DNA of 64,000 nucleotides from an uncultured Prevotellaceae bacterium (GCA_900318115.1 ONJJ01000014.1:1-64000); one strand, 5' to 3'; shown: positions 34,779 through 44,083, numbered from the stretch's first letter. Notes: generated by a model not told the origin, from the letters alone. Program-made: numbers and translations.

Positions 34779-35252
34779 TCAGGCTTGTTTCTTGAAGAAA
34801 TAGACGAAGGTGGCCACGCCTTCGAGGGCGGTCTTGCCGGTCTCCTGGATCTCGATGCGGAATCGGATGCTCATGCGTATGGCTCCGCGCAGGTTGGCCA
34901 AGGCTTCCATGTGGGTGGTCATGCGCACGCTCTGCCCGCTGAGCACGGGCTGGCCGAACTTCATCTTGTCCATGCCGTAGTTGACCAGTCGCTCGAGGTT
35001 GTTGACCTGTATGATCTGGTCCCAGAGGTAGGGCAGGAGTGATAGTGTGAGGTATCCGTGGACGATGGTCTGGCCGAAGGGGCTCTCCTTGCGGCAGCGT
35101 TCTTCGTCGACGTGTATCCATTGGTGGTCGAGTGTGGCGTCGGCGAAGAGGTTGATGCGCTCCTGATCAACCTTGAGATAGGGTGATGAACCGATTTCCT
35201 TGCCGAGCAGTTTCTCGAAATCTTCGTAGTTGTTAATAATGACTTTGGACAT
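34779..35252 (-). CDS. MaoC-like hotdog hydratase/dehydratase
   Basis: A 157-residue single hotdog-fold protein with the (R)-hydratase signature ATLDHQWIHVDEERCRKESPFGQTIVHGYLTLSLL (catalytic D and H near residues 41 and 46). Family members hydrate enoyl-CoA thioesters or act in acyl metabolism; the substrate here is unknown. It is divergent from kdsA, sharing a 128-bp promoter region, and is probably co-transcribed with dapA downstream. Confidence 0.92.
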   Translation of the reverse strand: MSKVIINNYEDFEKLLGKEIGSSPYLKVDQERINLFADATLDHQWIHVDEERCRKESPFGQTIVHGYLTLSLLPYLWDQIIQVNNLERLVNYGMDKMKFGQPVLSGQSVRMTTHMEALANLRGAIRMSIRFRIEIQETGKTALEGVATFVYFFKKQA

Positions 35253-35273
35253 AATTCAAATCGTTTTCGGGTG

Positions 35274-35281
35274 CAAAAGTA
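35274..35281 (-). promoter_or_regulatory. -7 box of the maoC-dapA unit
   Basis: Minus-strand TACTTTTG, 22 bp upstream of the MaoC start. Confidence 0.6.
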
Positions 35282-35333
35282 GTTCTTTTTGTTCAAATAA
35301 TCGGAACGAACGGCGTTTTTTTCTCCGAAAACT

Positions 35334-35363
35334 TGCTTACGCGCGCGTTTTCCTGTAATTTTG
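35334..35363 (+). promoter_or_regulatory. kdsA promoter
   Basis: TTGC (35334-35337), 18-bp spacer, TAATTTTG (35356-35363), 17 bp upstream of kdsA. Confidence 0.6.
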
Positions 35364-35380
35364 CACGCTGAAAAGCAAAA

Positions 35381-36157
35381 ATGCATAAAACTCTCAGCCC
35401 TTTGAAACCTCTTTTCATCGCCGGACCGTGTGTCATCGAGAGCGCCGAAGTGCTCGACGTCGTGGCCTCGGAACTGGTCCGCCTGGAGCGGAAATATGAC
35501 ATCGACGTGTACTTCAAGGCCTCGTTCGACAAGGCCAACCGTACCAGCCTCTCCTCGTTCCGCGGACCGGGGATGGAGCGCGGTCTGCAGATGCTGGCGG
35601 ACGTGCGCAGCAAGCATGGCCTGCGACTGCTGACGGACATCCATGAGTCCTATCAGGCAGAGCCTGTTGCGGAGGTCGTGGATGTGCTGCAGATTCCGGC
35701 TTTCCTCTGTCGGCAGACGGACTTGCTGGTGGCTGCTGCCCGCACGGGCCGTGTGGTGAACGTGAAGAAGGCGCAGTTCCTCTCGGGCGCGGACATGCAG
35801 TACCCGGTGGAGAAGGCCCGGCAGAGCGGCGCCGTGGACGTGTGGCTCACGGAGCGCGGCAACGCGTTCGGCTACAACAACCTGGTGGTCGATTTCCGCA
35901 ACATTCCGGACATGCTGCGCTGGACGCCGAGGGTCATCATGGACTGCACCCACAGCGTGCAGCGGCCTGGTGCCGCAGGAGGCCGCACGGGAGGCAACCG
36001 CGAGTTCGTGCCCGCCATGGCCTTGGCTGCCAAGGCGTTCGGCGCCACGGGCTATTTCTTCGAGACGCATCCTGACCCCGACAGCGCACTCAGCGACGGA
36101 CCGAACATGCTGCGCCTGGAGGACCTGGAACGGGTGGTCGTGAGTCTGATAAGTTAA
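35381..36157 (+). CDS. kdsA: 3-deoxy-8-phosphooctulonate synthase
   Basis: Condenses arabinose-5-phosphate with PEP to KDO-8-phosphate for lipopolysaccharide core synthesis. The 258-residue barrel shows IAGPCVIESAE at the start, KASFDKANRTSLSSFRGPG (PEP/A5P binding), FLCRQTDLLVAA, NVKKAQFLSG, ERGNAFGYNN and CTHSVQRPG. The Cys in the AGPC motif suggests nothing on its own about metal dependence. It is followed 5 bp later by kdsD, the enzyme that supplies its substrate. Confidence 0.98.
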   Translation: MHKTLSPLKPLFIAGPCVIESAEVLDVVASELVRLERKYDIDVYFKASFDKANRTSLSSFRGPGMERGLQMLADVRSKHGLRLLTDIHESYQAEPVAEVVDVLQIPAFLCRQTDLLVAAARTGRVVNVKKAQFLSGADMQYPVEKARQSGAVDVWLTERGNAFGYNNLVVDFRNIPDMLRWTPRVIMDCTHSVQRPGAAGGRTGGNREFVPAMALAAKAFGATGYFFETHPDPDSALSDGPNMLRLEDLERVVVSLIS

Positions 36158-36162
36158 AGAAC

Positions 36163-37125
36163 ATGGTCAATAATATCAATGTCAAGGAGGTCGCCATCCG
36201 ATGCCTGCGCGATGAGGCCGACGCCATCCTGAACATCATACCCCAGCTGGACGATGCGCTGGACCGGGTGGTGGAACTGATAGCCCACTGCACGGGCAAG
36301 GTCATCGTCACCGGCGTGGGCAAGAGCGGGCACGTAGCGGCCAAGGTGGCTGCCACGCTGGCCAGCACGGGCACGCCCTCCTTCTACCTCAATCCCCTCG
36401 ACGCCTTCCACGGCGACCTGGGAATGATTTCCACCACGGACGTCGTCCTCGCCATGAGCAACAGCGGCAACACCGACGAGCTCCTGCGCATCATCCCCTC
36501 GCTGAAGGAGCGGGGCATCAAGCTCGTGGGCATCTCGGGCAACGCCGATTCCCTCCTCGCTCGCCATTCCGACCTGCACATCCTGCTGCACGTGACCCAC
36601 GAGGCATGTCCCCTGAACCTCGCTCCCACCAGCTCCACCACGGCGCAGATGGCCATCGGCGACGCACTGGCCATAGCCCTGATGGAGGTGCGCCACTTCA
36701 AGGCACGCGACTACGCGCAGTTCCACCCCGGAGGCTCGCTGGGACGCCGCCTGCTCACCACCGCACGCGATGTGATGCGCACGGAGGACCTGCCCGTTTG
36801 CCCCCTGAACACTCCGCTCGCCGAGGCCGTCATCCTCGTCAGCCGGTCCAGGCTGGGACTGGTGGTGCCGCAGACGGACGACGGGCGTGTGGCAGGCATC
36901 ATCACGGACGGCGACGTCCGCCGGGCCATGGAACGTCTGCAGGATCGCTTCTTCTCGGTCACCGTGGCCGATGTGATGACCAGTTCGCCCAAATGTGTCC
37001 GTGAGGACATGAAAATCAATGAGATTCAGCAACTGATGTATCGCAACAAGATTCATGCTGTGCTGGTGACCGATGAGATGCACCGTCTCATCGGAATTGT
37101 GGACTCCTTCTCTTGTGCGGTATAG
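36163..37125 (+). CDS. kdsD: Arabinose-5-phosphate isomerase
   Basis: Makes D-arabinose-5-phosphate from ribulose-5-phosphate, the precursor used by KdsA. The 320-residue protein has a SIS sugar-isomerase domain (TGVGKSGHVAAKVAATLASTGTPSFYL, MSNSGNTDELLRIIP) and two C-terminal CBS domains from about residue 200 (ARDVMRTEDLPV, VADVMTSSPKCV). The metabolic link with kdsA and the 5-bp gap establish an operon. Its stop codon directly abuts the ATG of the next gene. Confidence 0.97.
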   Translation: MVNNINVKEVAIRCLRDEADAILNIIPQLDDALDRVVELIAHCTGKVIVTGVGKSGHVAAKVAATLASTGTPSFYLNPLDAFHGDLGMISTTDVVLAMSNSGNTDELLRIIPSLKERGIKLVGISGNADSLLARHSDLHILLHVTHEACPLNLAPTSSTTAQMAIGDALAIALMEVRHFKARDYAQFHPGGSLGRRLLTTARDVMRTEDLPVCPLNTPLAEAVILVSRSRLGLVVPQTDDGRVAGIITDGDVRRAMERLQDRFFSVTVADVMTSSPKCVREDMKINEIQQLMYRNKIHAVLVTDEMHRLIGIVDSFSCAV

Positions 37126-38670
37126 ATGAGACGACTGTTTTTGCTGATTGCTGTCTGCGTGTGGTTGCCTCTTTGGGGCTCGGTCGGGGATCCGTCCGAG
37201 GTCTCCGCTTCCGTCCCCTCCTCCCTTGATTCCTCCTGCGCCGCCGTTCCTCTCCCCTTGAGTTCCCCCTCCAAGGTCTCTTCTTCCCTTGATTCCTCTT
37301 CCTCTTCTTTTGAGGGAGTGGTTTCAGAGGTGTCCCCTGAAGGTTTCTCCAGCGGCGCAGTCCCGTTTCTTCTCCGCGATTCTATCGCGGCTCCCCAGCC
37401 TTCCTCCTCTGTCCTCACTTCCGACAGCGTAATCCGGAGGGCTTTCGAGCAGGAACTGGGCGTGACCTTCACGAACAACAACAGCGTCGTGCTCATCCAC
37501 ACCGGGCGCAAGAAGTTCGACGCCATGTTCGCCGCCATCCGTCAGGCCCGCCACTTCATCCACCTCGAATACTTCAATTTCCGCAACGACAGCATCGGAC
37601 TCGCCCTCTTCGACCTCCTGGCCGTGAAAGCCCGCGAGGGAGTGGAGGTCCGCGCCATGTTCGACGGATTCGGCAACAGCAGCAACGACAGCCCCCTGCG
37701 CGAGCGCCACCTGCGCAAGTTCCGCGAGGCAGGAATCAAGGTGGCGGAGTTCGACCCCATGAAGTTCCCCTGGATCAACCATGCCTACCACCGCGACCAC
37801 CGCAAGATTGTGGTCATCGACGGCGCCGTGGGCTATGCCGGAGGCATGAACGTGGCCGACTACTACATCCACGGGCGGCCCGAATACGGCGAGTTCCGCG
37901 ATATCCACATGGAGCTGACGGGCGACGTCGTGGCGCACTACGAGGCCATCTTCGCCCGGATGTGGTGGCAGCAGACAGGCGAGGTGCTGCTCAACGAGAT
38001 CTATGCTCCCCAGGCCGTGGGCACCTCCTTCCTGCCCGAGACGGACAAACGCTTCATTCCACGCGTGCGCCCCGCCTCGGAATTCCACTTGCTGGGCGAC
38101 ACCAGTGCCACGGCCGGCCGGAAACTGATAGGCGTCGTGGAACGCCGTCCCTACGCAGGCTCCAAGAACATGCGCAAGGCCTACGTGGCTGCCATCGATG
38201 CGGCGCAGGAACTCATACAGATTGTAAACCCCTATCCCACGAACGTGAAGAGCGTTCGACGGGCACTGCGAAGGGCGCTGAAACGGGGCGTGAAGGTCGA
38301 AATCATGGTCTCGGCCAAGAGCGACGTGCCCATCACTCCCGACATTGTTGCGCTGGAAATGAAAAAACTGGCCAAGCGAGGAGCCGACGTACTCTACAAC
38401 CAGACGGGATTCCATCATTCCAAGGTGATGATGGTGGACGGCCGCCTGTGCACCATCGGAAGCACGAATCTCGATGCGCGCAGCTTCCTCTTTGACTACG
38501 AGGTGAACAGCTTCATCCTCGACCGCCCGACCACTCAGGAACTGCAGCATATCTTCGAGGACGACAAGCTGCATTGCACTCCCTTCCGCGAGGAGGACTA
38601 TCGCCGCAACTACAACTTCGGCCACCGCTTCATCGGCCACTTCTTCAGCCTCTTCCGCGGTTTCTTCTGA
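37126..38670 (+). CDS. cls: Cardiolipin-synthase-like phospholipase D protein with serine-rich insert
   Basis: A 514-residue protein with two PLD active-site motifs, HRKIVVIDG near residue 225 and HSKVMMVDG near residue 429, each followed by the GSTN/GGMN element. It therefore probably transfers phosphatidyl groups to form cardiolipin in the envelope. It starts with a signal peptide or anchor (MRRLFLLIAVCVWLPLWGS). Residues ~20-98 form a low-complexity Ser/Val/Pro-rich stretch with SSLDSS repeats that typical cardiolipin synthases lack; they normally have two transmembrane helices at this end. The gene begins at the nucleotide after the kdsD stop. Confidence 0.88.
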   Translation: MRRLFLLIAVCVWLPLWGSVGDPSEVSASVPSSLDSSCAAVPLPLSSPSKVSSSLDSSSSSFEGVVSEVSPEGFSSGAVPFLLRDSIAAPQPSSSVLTSDSVIRRAFEQELGVTFTNNNSVVLIHTGRKKFDAMFAAIRQARHFIHLEYFNFRNDSIGLALFDLLAVKAREGVEVRAMFDGFGNSSNDSPLRERHLRKFREAGIKVAEFDPMKFPWINHAYHRDHRKIVVIDGAVGYAGGMNVADYYIHGRPEYGEFRDIHMELTGDVVAHYEAIFARMWWQQTGEVLLNEIYAPQAVGTSFLPETDKRFIPRVRPASEFHLLGDTSATAGRKLIGVVERRPYAGSKNMRKAYVAAIDAAQELIQIVNPYPTNVKSVRRALRRALKRGVKVEIMVSAKSDVPITPDIVALEMKKLAKRGADVLYNQTGFHHSKVMMVDGRLCTIGSTNLDARSFLFDYEVNSFILDRPTTQELQHIFEDDKLHCTPFREEDYRRNYNFGHRFIGHFFSLFRGFF

Positions 38671-38730
38671 TGTCATTTCAAGGTTTCTGCTGACATCATT
38701 CCGCGTTCCCCTCTGACGTCATTTCAAGGT
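38666..38730. repeat. Duplicated 19-bp sequence at two convergent gene ends
   Basis: TCTGATGTCATTTCAAGGT (38666-38684) recurs at 38712-38730 with one change. One copy contains the stop codon of the cardiolipin-synthase-like gene and the other overlaps the stop of the convergent TPR gene. Confidence 0.8.
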
Positions 38731-40986
38731 GATGGCGTCCTGCATGATGGCAATGTCGCGTTCGCTGAAATGCGCTGCCAGGAGGTTGCGGGCGTCCTCG
38801 CGAAACGCCTCCGACCAATGGCGGAAGCTCTGGCGCTGCGCTTTCTTCGAGCGGTTGAAGGTCGTGGCAAAGTGGCGATAGGCCTCTACGGCTTCGGAGG
38901 TGCGTCCTTGGAGCCAGAGGGCATGTCCGAGGTTGATGTAGTCCTCCCATTGGGCATGGCGCGAGCCGTCGATGAGTTTCTGGTAGTATTGCTCCGCACG
39001 TTCGTATTTCCCCTGATGCAGCGAGCACCAACCGATGCCGCGCTGGCAGACGCTGAGGTGCTCGCCCATGAATTCCAGCTGGAAGAAACGCTGCGCGGCT
39101 TCGTCCCAGCGGCGCAGCTGAACCAGGCAGCGGGCTATCTCCTCGATGAGGTCGGCGTCCTTGCTCTCATTGCGCTGGTCTGCCTCGACCAACAGCGGCA
39201 GGGCACTTTCCCATTCCTGCATCGCCTCGTAGCAGCGGGCCACAGCCAGCCGCGCTCCGGGATTCTCCTGGATGAGGTGTTCTTGCTGGAAACAACTGAT
39301 GGCGCTGCGCCATTGACGCAGTTGCATGAGGGCCACTCCCTTCAGCTCTAAGGCTTTGGCGGTGGTGCCGTAGCGTTCCATGATGTAGTCCAGCAGGACG
39401 ATGGAGTGGTCGAAGTCGCCCATCTGGAGGTAGGAATTGATGCTCTCTTCCACTTCGCTGAATTCCGTGTACATCCCTTCGAAGAGGGGCTGCAGCGGAA
39501 GTAGTATGTTATCCGTCGGCGCAAAGACGAAGGCGTAGTCATCGCCCATGATCTGGCTGTGGAAGAAGCGGTAGCACGTCTGGCAGAAATTGACGTAGGG
39601 ATTCAGGCGGTATTCCGCACTCTCCTCGGGGTCCAGGGGCTGCTCCGCTTCGTCCTCCGCCTCGCCGAGTTCTTCCATGAGTCTGTCGCTCATGGACTTG
39701 CCCTTTTCGCGGCGCAGGAAAGCCATCATGGAGGCGTAGGAGTAGCGGTCGCTGTCGCAGAAACGGCTGTGGTCCATGATATTCAGCGTCATCACGTCCA
39801 GCTTGCCGCTGGGGTGGTGCAGCCCCCGTTGGATGGTAGGCTCGTTGAGGTCGAAGGGATAGAACCAATGGGCGGGGTGCTTGAAGAATTCAAAGCGCTT
39901 CAGGTTCGTGAAGTTGATGTGGTTGACGTCCATGTCGTTCTGCCGCATGAAGTCCACATCCTCTGCGTAGTTCACCATCTCGCGGAACAGCTTCTTGCCT
40001 GCCTTCTTGTCCAACTTGCTCACCTTGATGTTGACTCCGTCGCCATGCTGCTCGCCGTCGGGGTCGTTGCTGGCGTTGGACCCCAGGCGGGGCTGCAGGT
40101 CTCCCACCACCTGCTTGATGATGGACATGATGTCGTCCACGCGCTTGCCTGCGCGGTCGGTCATGGACTGACAGACGAAGGCGTTCAGGATGTCCGATGC
40201 GGAATCCTTTGTCAACGGGCTGTGGAACAGCTCCCGCAGGGCATCGCACAGGTCCTGCGAGTGAGCGATGAAGACCGAGTAGTGCTGGACGATGAGTATC
40301 AGCGCCACGTTGGCGCGTGCAATCAGGTCCGTGGCTTCGCTTTCCATCGTTTGTCTCTGGGCCTCGTCGTCCACGAGTGAGGCGTTGGTCAGGCTCTTTC
40401 CCGCCTGGACGTCGAGGGAGATCAGCAGTCGGATCTTCTCAATGGAATAGTTGTCGAGAACGCCCAGCAGCAGACCTCCGACGAGCACACGCTTGACGAA
40501 GTTGTCCGTCTGCTCCAGCTGTTTCTCCAGCGAGTCCGTGACCTGGATGTCGCAGCACCAGGCGATGCTGAAGGCTGCATCCAGGGCTTCTTCGTAGGCG
40601 GGGTCCTCCAGCTTGCACAGCGTGGTGCGGCGCAGCTGGTCTGTGAGGTCCTTCTCCGTGATGTCCGAGAGTTGCGCAGCCATCCTGCCATAGCTGGTGG
40701 CCTTATGGTCCATCTGCCACCTTGCCTTGACTTTATGCAGATGGCTAATGAGTTCGTCGTAGATTTCGCTCAAGGCCTGTTCTTTCTTCGCGTCGAAGCC
40801 GTCGGCAATGAACGCGCCCACGAGGTCTTCGTAGCGCGAATGCAGCTGGCTGAACACCGCCTCGTCGCTGATGCTCGGGCAGTCTTTCTGAATGGCTTCG
40901 GCGAGCGAAATGGCATCGATAATCCGATGCTCGGCAATGGCATCAACGGCTTCGCCGTAGAGCTTGTTGAGTGCTTTTAAGTCCAT
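38719..40986 (-). CDS. Large tetratricopeptide-repeat protein
   Basis: A 755-residue, mostly helical cytoplasmic protein. The C-terminal ~250 residues contain TPR units (GTTAKALELKGVALMQLRQWRSAISCF; ARLAVARCYEAMQEWESALPLL; DLIEEIARCLVQLRRWDEAAQRFF; EDYINLGHALWLQGRTSEAVEAY). The N-terminal 500 residues are an unassigned region conserved in Bacteroidales TPR proteins; it includes DILNAFVCQSMTDRAGKRVDDIMSIIKQ and an acidic stretch. It probably acts as a scaffold, with no specific partner evident. Its start overlaps the end of the upstream lipoprotein gene by 44 bp, so the two are co-transcribed. Confidence 0.85.
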   Translation of the reverse strand: MDLKALNKLYGEAVDAIAEHRIIDAISLAEAIQKDCPSISDEAVFSQLHSRYEDLVGAFIADGFDAKKEQALSEIYDELISHLHKVKARWQMDHKATSYGRMAAQLSDITEKDLTDQLRRTTLCKLEDPAYEEALDAAFSIAWCCDIQVTDSLEKQLEQTDNFVKRVLVGGLLLGVLDNYSIEKIRLLISLDVQAGKSLTNASLVDDEAQRQTMESEATDLIARANVALILIVQHYSVFIAHSQDLCDALRELFHSPLTKDSASDILNAFVCQSMTDRAGKRVDDIMSIIKQVVGDLQPRLGSNASNDPDGEQHGDGVNIKVSKLDKKAGKKLFREMVNYAEDVDFMRQNDMDVNHINFTNLKRFEFFKHPAHWFYPFDLNEPTIQRGLHHPSGKLDVMTLNIMDHSRFCDSDRYSYASMMAFLRREKGKSMSDRLMEELGEAEDEAEQPLDPEESAEYRLNPYVNFCQTCYRFFHSQIMGDDYAFVFAPTDNILLPLQPLFEGMYTEFSEVEESINSYLQMGDFDHSIVLLDYIMERYGTTAKALELKGVALMQLRQWRSAISCFQQEHLIQENPGARLAVARCYEAMQEWESALPLLVEADQRNESKDADLIEEIARCLVQLRRWDEAAQRFFQLEFMGEHLSVCQRGIGWCSLHQGKYERAEQYYQKLIDGSRHAQWEDYINLGHALWLQGRTSEAVEAYRHFATTFNRSKKAQRQSFRHWSEAFREDARNLLAAHFSERDIAIMQDAITLK

Positions 40987-41956
40987 GGAAATCAGTTATT
41001 AGGGTGTCTGTAGTATATTTGCTCCGTGCTTTCTCGCGCGAGCGTAGCCATCGGAGTGCGGCTGCGGCATTGTCCTCGGAGGGGCGTGTCAGCGGCTGGA
41101 ATGCGGGAATGGCACGTGCCACAGAATCGATGATGGAATCCGGTGTGAAACACAGCTCGCGCAGCAGCGAGGGAAGGCTGTCGCGCAGCGCGAGTGCTTC
41201 TTCGTAACCCTGGAACAGCAGTTGCAGCTGGCGCGTGCGGGTGCTGTCGCGGAGCACCCACGAAGGCACCAGGAATGCACCCAGGTGGGGGCGCAGTCCT
41301 CGGGTCGAGAAGTTGCGGGCGTTGCCCCGCAGGCGTGCTTCGCTGGCATAAGGTTCCGGCAGGAAGGCCGCATCCATGGTGCCGTTGCAAATCATGTCTG
41401 TGCGAATGCGGACATCATTGATCTGTGGGCGGAAGATGGCAGTCTGCTCCATGCGTGCGGAGTCCATCAGGCGGTCGCTCCAGTAGTCGGTGATGCTGTG
41501 GCGGGCCACGGCCACCATGCGTTCCTTCAGTTGTGAGATATTGCGCACGCGACCGCGGCGGGCTGTGATGAGTTCCAGCTCAGCAGGCGCGGCAGCGATG
41601 GCGCGGAGGTCGAACGTATCGGTCTGCTGAATCATGATGGCTCGCGCCAAGTCGCTGTAAACCAGTTCTGCTCGCCGGCGCAGGAGGGCGGTGTCGGTGT
41701 CGAGCTGTGCCTGCAAGGTGAGGATGCGCAGGTCGAGGCCGAGTCGTTCGTAGATGCCGCAACGTTGGGCGAGATAGAAGGGGAAGCAGTCGGCCACGGG
41801 CATCAGCGCCACGTGCAGAGCAGCAGAGTCACGCCTCGCCTGCTCCTCGGGCGAAGGGGGAGGAGAGGAGTGGCAGGAGGTGAACAAAAGAATGTATAGT
41901 GCAAAGCGCACGATGCACTTTGCACTATACCTGAAGTGGGGAATGATTTTGCTCAT
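40943..41956 (-). CDS. ABC-type substrate-binding lipoprotein (NMT1/SsuA-like)
   Basis: A 337-residue type-II periplasmic-binding-protein fold with a lipoprotein signal (lipobox FTSC near residue 28). LHVALMPVADCFPFYLAQRCGIYERLGLDLRIL, the ELELITARRGRVRNISQLKERMVAV hinge and MICNGTMDAAFLPEPYASEARLRG resemble proteins for nitrate/sulfonate/thiamine-precursor uptake. No permease or ATPase gene is adjacent. It lies 8 bp after pgk and overlaps the following TPR gene by 44 bp. A perfect 13-bp inverted repeat sits inside its signal-peptide codons. Confidence 0.85.
   Translation of the reverse strand: MSKIIPHFRYSAKCIVRFALYILLFTSCHSSPPPSPEEQARRDSAALHVALMPVADCFPFYLAQRCGIYERLGLDLRILTLQAQLDTDTALLRRRAELVYSDLARAIMIQQTDTFDLRAIAAAPAELELITARRGRVRNISQLKERMVAVARHSITDYWSDRLMDSARMEQTAIFRPQINDVRIRTDMICNGTMDAAFLPEPYASEARLRGNARNFSTRGLRPHLGAFLVPSWVLRDSTRTRQLQLLFQGYEEALALRDSLPSLLRELCFTPDSIIDSVARAIPAFQPLTRPSEDNAAAALRWLRSREKARSKYTTDTLITDFHGLKSTQQALRRSR
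41894..41930 (-). terminator. Perfect 13-bp inverted repeat inside the lipoprotein signal-peptide codons
   Basis: GTATAGTGCAAAG and CTTTGCACTATAC flank an 11-nt loop. On the minus strand it is followed by ATTCTTTTG and lies 35-71 bp beyond the pgk stop, which fits a terminator or attenuator for pgk overlapping the next gene's start region. Confidence 0.55.
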
Positions 41957-41964
41957 TCTGGGAA

Positions 41965-43233
41965 TTAACCTTTGATGGCAGCAACGCCGGGGAGCACCTT
42001 GCCTTCGATGGCTTCGAGCAGGGCACCGCCACCAGTGCTGATGTAGCTGACCTTGTCCTCAAGACCGAACTTGTGGACGCAGGCGACGCTGTCGCCACCG
42101 CCGATGAGGGAGAAAGCGCCTTCGGCAGTAGCCTTGGCAACAGCCTCGCCGATGGCACGGCTGCCGGCGGTGAATTCGTCGCACTCGAAGCAGCCGGCAG
42201 GACCGTTCCAGAGGATGGTCTTGGCACCTTCGATGGCACGGGTGAACTTGGCCTGGCTCTTCGGACCGACGTCGAGGCCGTCCCAGCCTTCCTCGATGGC
42301 GTTGGAGGGGAACGTCTTGATTTCGGCACCGGGCTTCACGCAGAAGTTGGCGAAGTCATAGCCTGTGCAGCAGACGCTGTCTTCGGCCAGGACCAGCTCC
42401 ACGCCGTTCTTCTTGGCCAGCTCTTCCACGCCGAGGGCCACATCCAGCTTGTCCAGCTCAACGATGGAGTTGCCGATTTCGCCGCCGTGGGCCTTCATGA
42501 AGGTGTAGGTCATGCCGCCGCAGAGGATGAGGCGGTCCACCTTGCCCAGCAGGTTCTCGATGATACCGATCTTGGTGCTGACCTTGCTGCCGCCCATGAT
42601 GGCGACGAAGGGGCGCTGGATGTTGGTCAGGACGTTGTCCACGGCCTGCACTTCCTTCTCCATCAGCAGGCCGAGCATCTTGTTGTCTGCATCGAAGTAG
42701 TCGGCGATGACGGCGGTGCTGGCGTGGCGGCGGTGAGCGGTGCCGAAGGCATCCATCACATAGCAGTCGGCATAGCTGGCCAGCGTCTTGGCGAACTCTT
42801 TCTGGCTCTCCTTCATGGCCTTCTTGGCTGCGTCGTAGGCGGGATCTTCCTTGTCGATGCCCACGGGCTTGCCTTCCTCTTCGGGATAGTAGCGGAGGTT
42901 CTCCAGCAGGAGGACTTCACCGGGCTTCAGGGCGGCTGCCTGCTCCTGAGCCTTGGCGCAGTCGGGAGCGAACTGAACGGGAACACCGAGGGCGGCGCTC
43001 ACGGCGGGAACAATCTGCTGCAGAGAGAGCTTGGGGTTCACCTTGCCCTTCGGCTTGCCCATGTGGGACATGATGATGAGGGCACCGCCATCTTCCAGAA
43101 TCTTCTTCAGAGTAGGAAGGGCTCCGCGAATGCGGGTGTCGTCTGTGATGTTTCCGTTTCCATCGAGGGGCACGTTGAAGTCCACGCGCACGATGGCTTT
43201 CTTGCCAGCGAATTTGTAATCGTGAATGGTCAT
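41965..43233 (-). CDS. pgk: Phosphoglycerate kinase
   Basis: Glycolytic enzyme that makes ATP from 1,3-bisphosphoglycerate. The 422-residue protein (start [11 protein letters not shown]) contains the N-terminal signature [10 protein letters not shown], the substrate segment [23 protein letters not shown], the hinge [14 protein letters not shown] and the nucleotide site [19 protein letters not shown] followed by GGGDSVACV. The frame opens 21 codons further upstream, but the -7 box lies there. It is the first gene of a likely unit with the lipoprotein and TPR genes. Confidence 0.98.
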   Translation of the reverse strand: MTIHDYKFAGKKAIVRVDFNVPLDGNGNITDDTRIRGALPTLKKILEDGGALIIMSHMGKPKGKVNPKLSLQQIVPAVSAALGVPVQFAPDCAKAQEQAAALKPGEVLLLENLRYYPEEEGKPVGIDKEDPAYDAAKKAMKESQKEFAKTLASYADCYVMDAFGTAHRRHASTAVIADYFDADNKMLGLLMEKEVQAVDNVLTNIQRPFVAIMGGSKVSTKIGIIENLLGKVDRLILCGGMTYTFMKAHGGEIGNSIVELDKLDVALGVEELAKKNGVELVLAEDSVCCTGYDFANFCVKPGAEIKTFPSNAIEEGWDGLDVGPKSQAKFTRAIEGAKTILWNGPAGCFECDEFTAGSRAIGEAVAKATAEGAFSLIGGGDSVACVHKFGLEDKVSYISTGGGALLEAIEGKVLPGVAAIKG

Positions 43234-43285
43234 TGTTGTTAATTGTTTGTTGGTTATAAAAATGGATGTTTCTTGATTTCGGGTG

Positions 43286-43293
43286 CAAAAATA
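43286..43293 (-). promoter_or_regulatory. -7 box of pgk
   Basis: Minus-strand TATTTTTG, 53 bp upstream of the pgk start. Confidence 0.6.
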
Positions 43294-43321
43294 CACTTTT
43301 CTGCTGAGTCGAGCAAAGAAA

Positions 43322-43963
43322 TTAAGACTTTTTATTAAAGAACGCGCACGCGCGCTGCAATCCGCACTCCAAACAATGGGGGCGCAGGGCCGTGCAGACG
43401 TATCTGCCGTGCAGAATCAGCCAGTGGTGGGCGCGCGGGATGACGTCTTCGGGGAAATTCCTCACCAACTCCGTCTCCACGGCCAGTGGTGTGCGCGCTT
43501 TCGCTCCTACGAGACCCAGGCGGTGGCTGACGCGGAAGACGTGGGTGTCCACGGCCATACGCGCCTGGCCGAAGGCGACGCTCATGACCACGTTGGCCGT
43601 CTTGCGACCCACACCCGGCAGCGACGTCAGTTCCTCCAGCGTCTCGGGCACTTGACCGCCGAAGCGTTCCACCAGTTGGCGGGCGGTGGCGACGAGGTGG
43701 CGCGCCTTGCTGTTGGGGTAGCTGACGCTCTTGATGTACTCCAGCACCGATTCCTCGCTGGCGCCAGCCATGGCCTCGGCGGTGGGGTAGGCCTCGAAGA
43801 GGGCTGGGGTGACGAGGTTCACACGCTTGTCTGTGCATTGGGCGCTGAGCATCACGGCCACGAGCAAGTGGAAATCCGACTGGAAGTGCAGCTCGGTCTC
43901 GGCCTCGGGCATTGCCTGACTGAAGTAGGCGACGACGGCTGCATAACGTTCTTTTTTGGTCAT
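43322..43963 (-). CDS. nth: Endonuclease III
   Basis: DNA glycosylase/AP lyase that removes oxidised pyrimidines. The 213-residue protein has the helix-hairpin-helix [12 protein letters not shown] with the catalytic lysine (about residue 121), the aspartate in AVDTHVFRV, and the C-terminal [4Fe-4S] ligands in [17 protein letters not shown] with the C-x6-C-x2-C-x5-C spacing. It is monocistronic with its own -7 box, sits upstream of pgk and is divergent from the outer-membrane protein gene. Confidence 0.97.
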   Translation of the reverse strand: MTKKERYAAVVAYFSQAMPEAETELHFQSDFHLLVAVMLSAQCTDKRVNLVTPALFEAYPTAEAMAGASEESVLEYIKSVSYPNSKARHLVATARQLVERFGGQVPETLEELTSLPGVGRKTANVVMSVAFGQARMAVDTHVFRVSHRLGLVGAKARTPLAVETELVRNFPEDVIPRAHHWLILHGRYVCTALRPHCLECGLQRACAFFNKKS

Positions 43964-43982
43964 GAGAAGGGTCTTTTGCGTG

Positions 43983-43990
43983 CAAAATTA
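43983..43990 (-). promoter_or_regulatory. -7 box of nth
   Basis: Minus-strand TAATTTTG, 20 bp upstream of the nth start. Confidence 0.55.
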
Positions 43991-44054
43991 TTGTATTTCT
44001 CCGACCTCGGCAAAATTATTGGGCAGAAAGTGTGGTTTATCGGCAAACAAAGTG

Positions 44055-44062
44055 TATTTTTG
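44055..44062 (+). promoter_or_regulatory. -7 box of the outer-membrane protein gene
   Basis: TATTTTTG, 22 bp upstream of the ATG at 44084; it decides that start over far-upstream in-frame codons. Confidence 0.6.
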
Positions 44063-44083
44063 CACGCAAAATCCCTTTCACGT

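Noticed and set aside
43294-44083. Upstream extension of the outer-membrane gene frame
   Set aside because: It runs antisense through nth, whose motifs are complete; the signal peptide and -7 box place the start at 44084.
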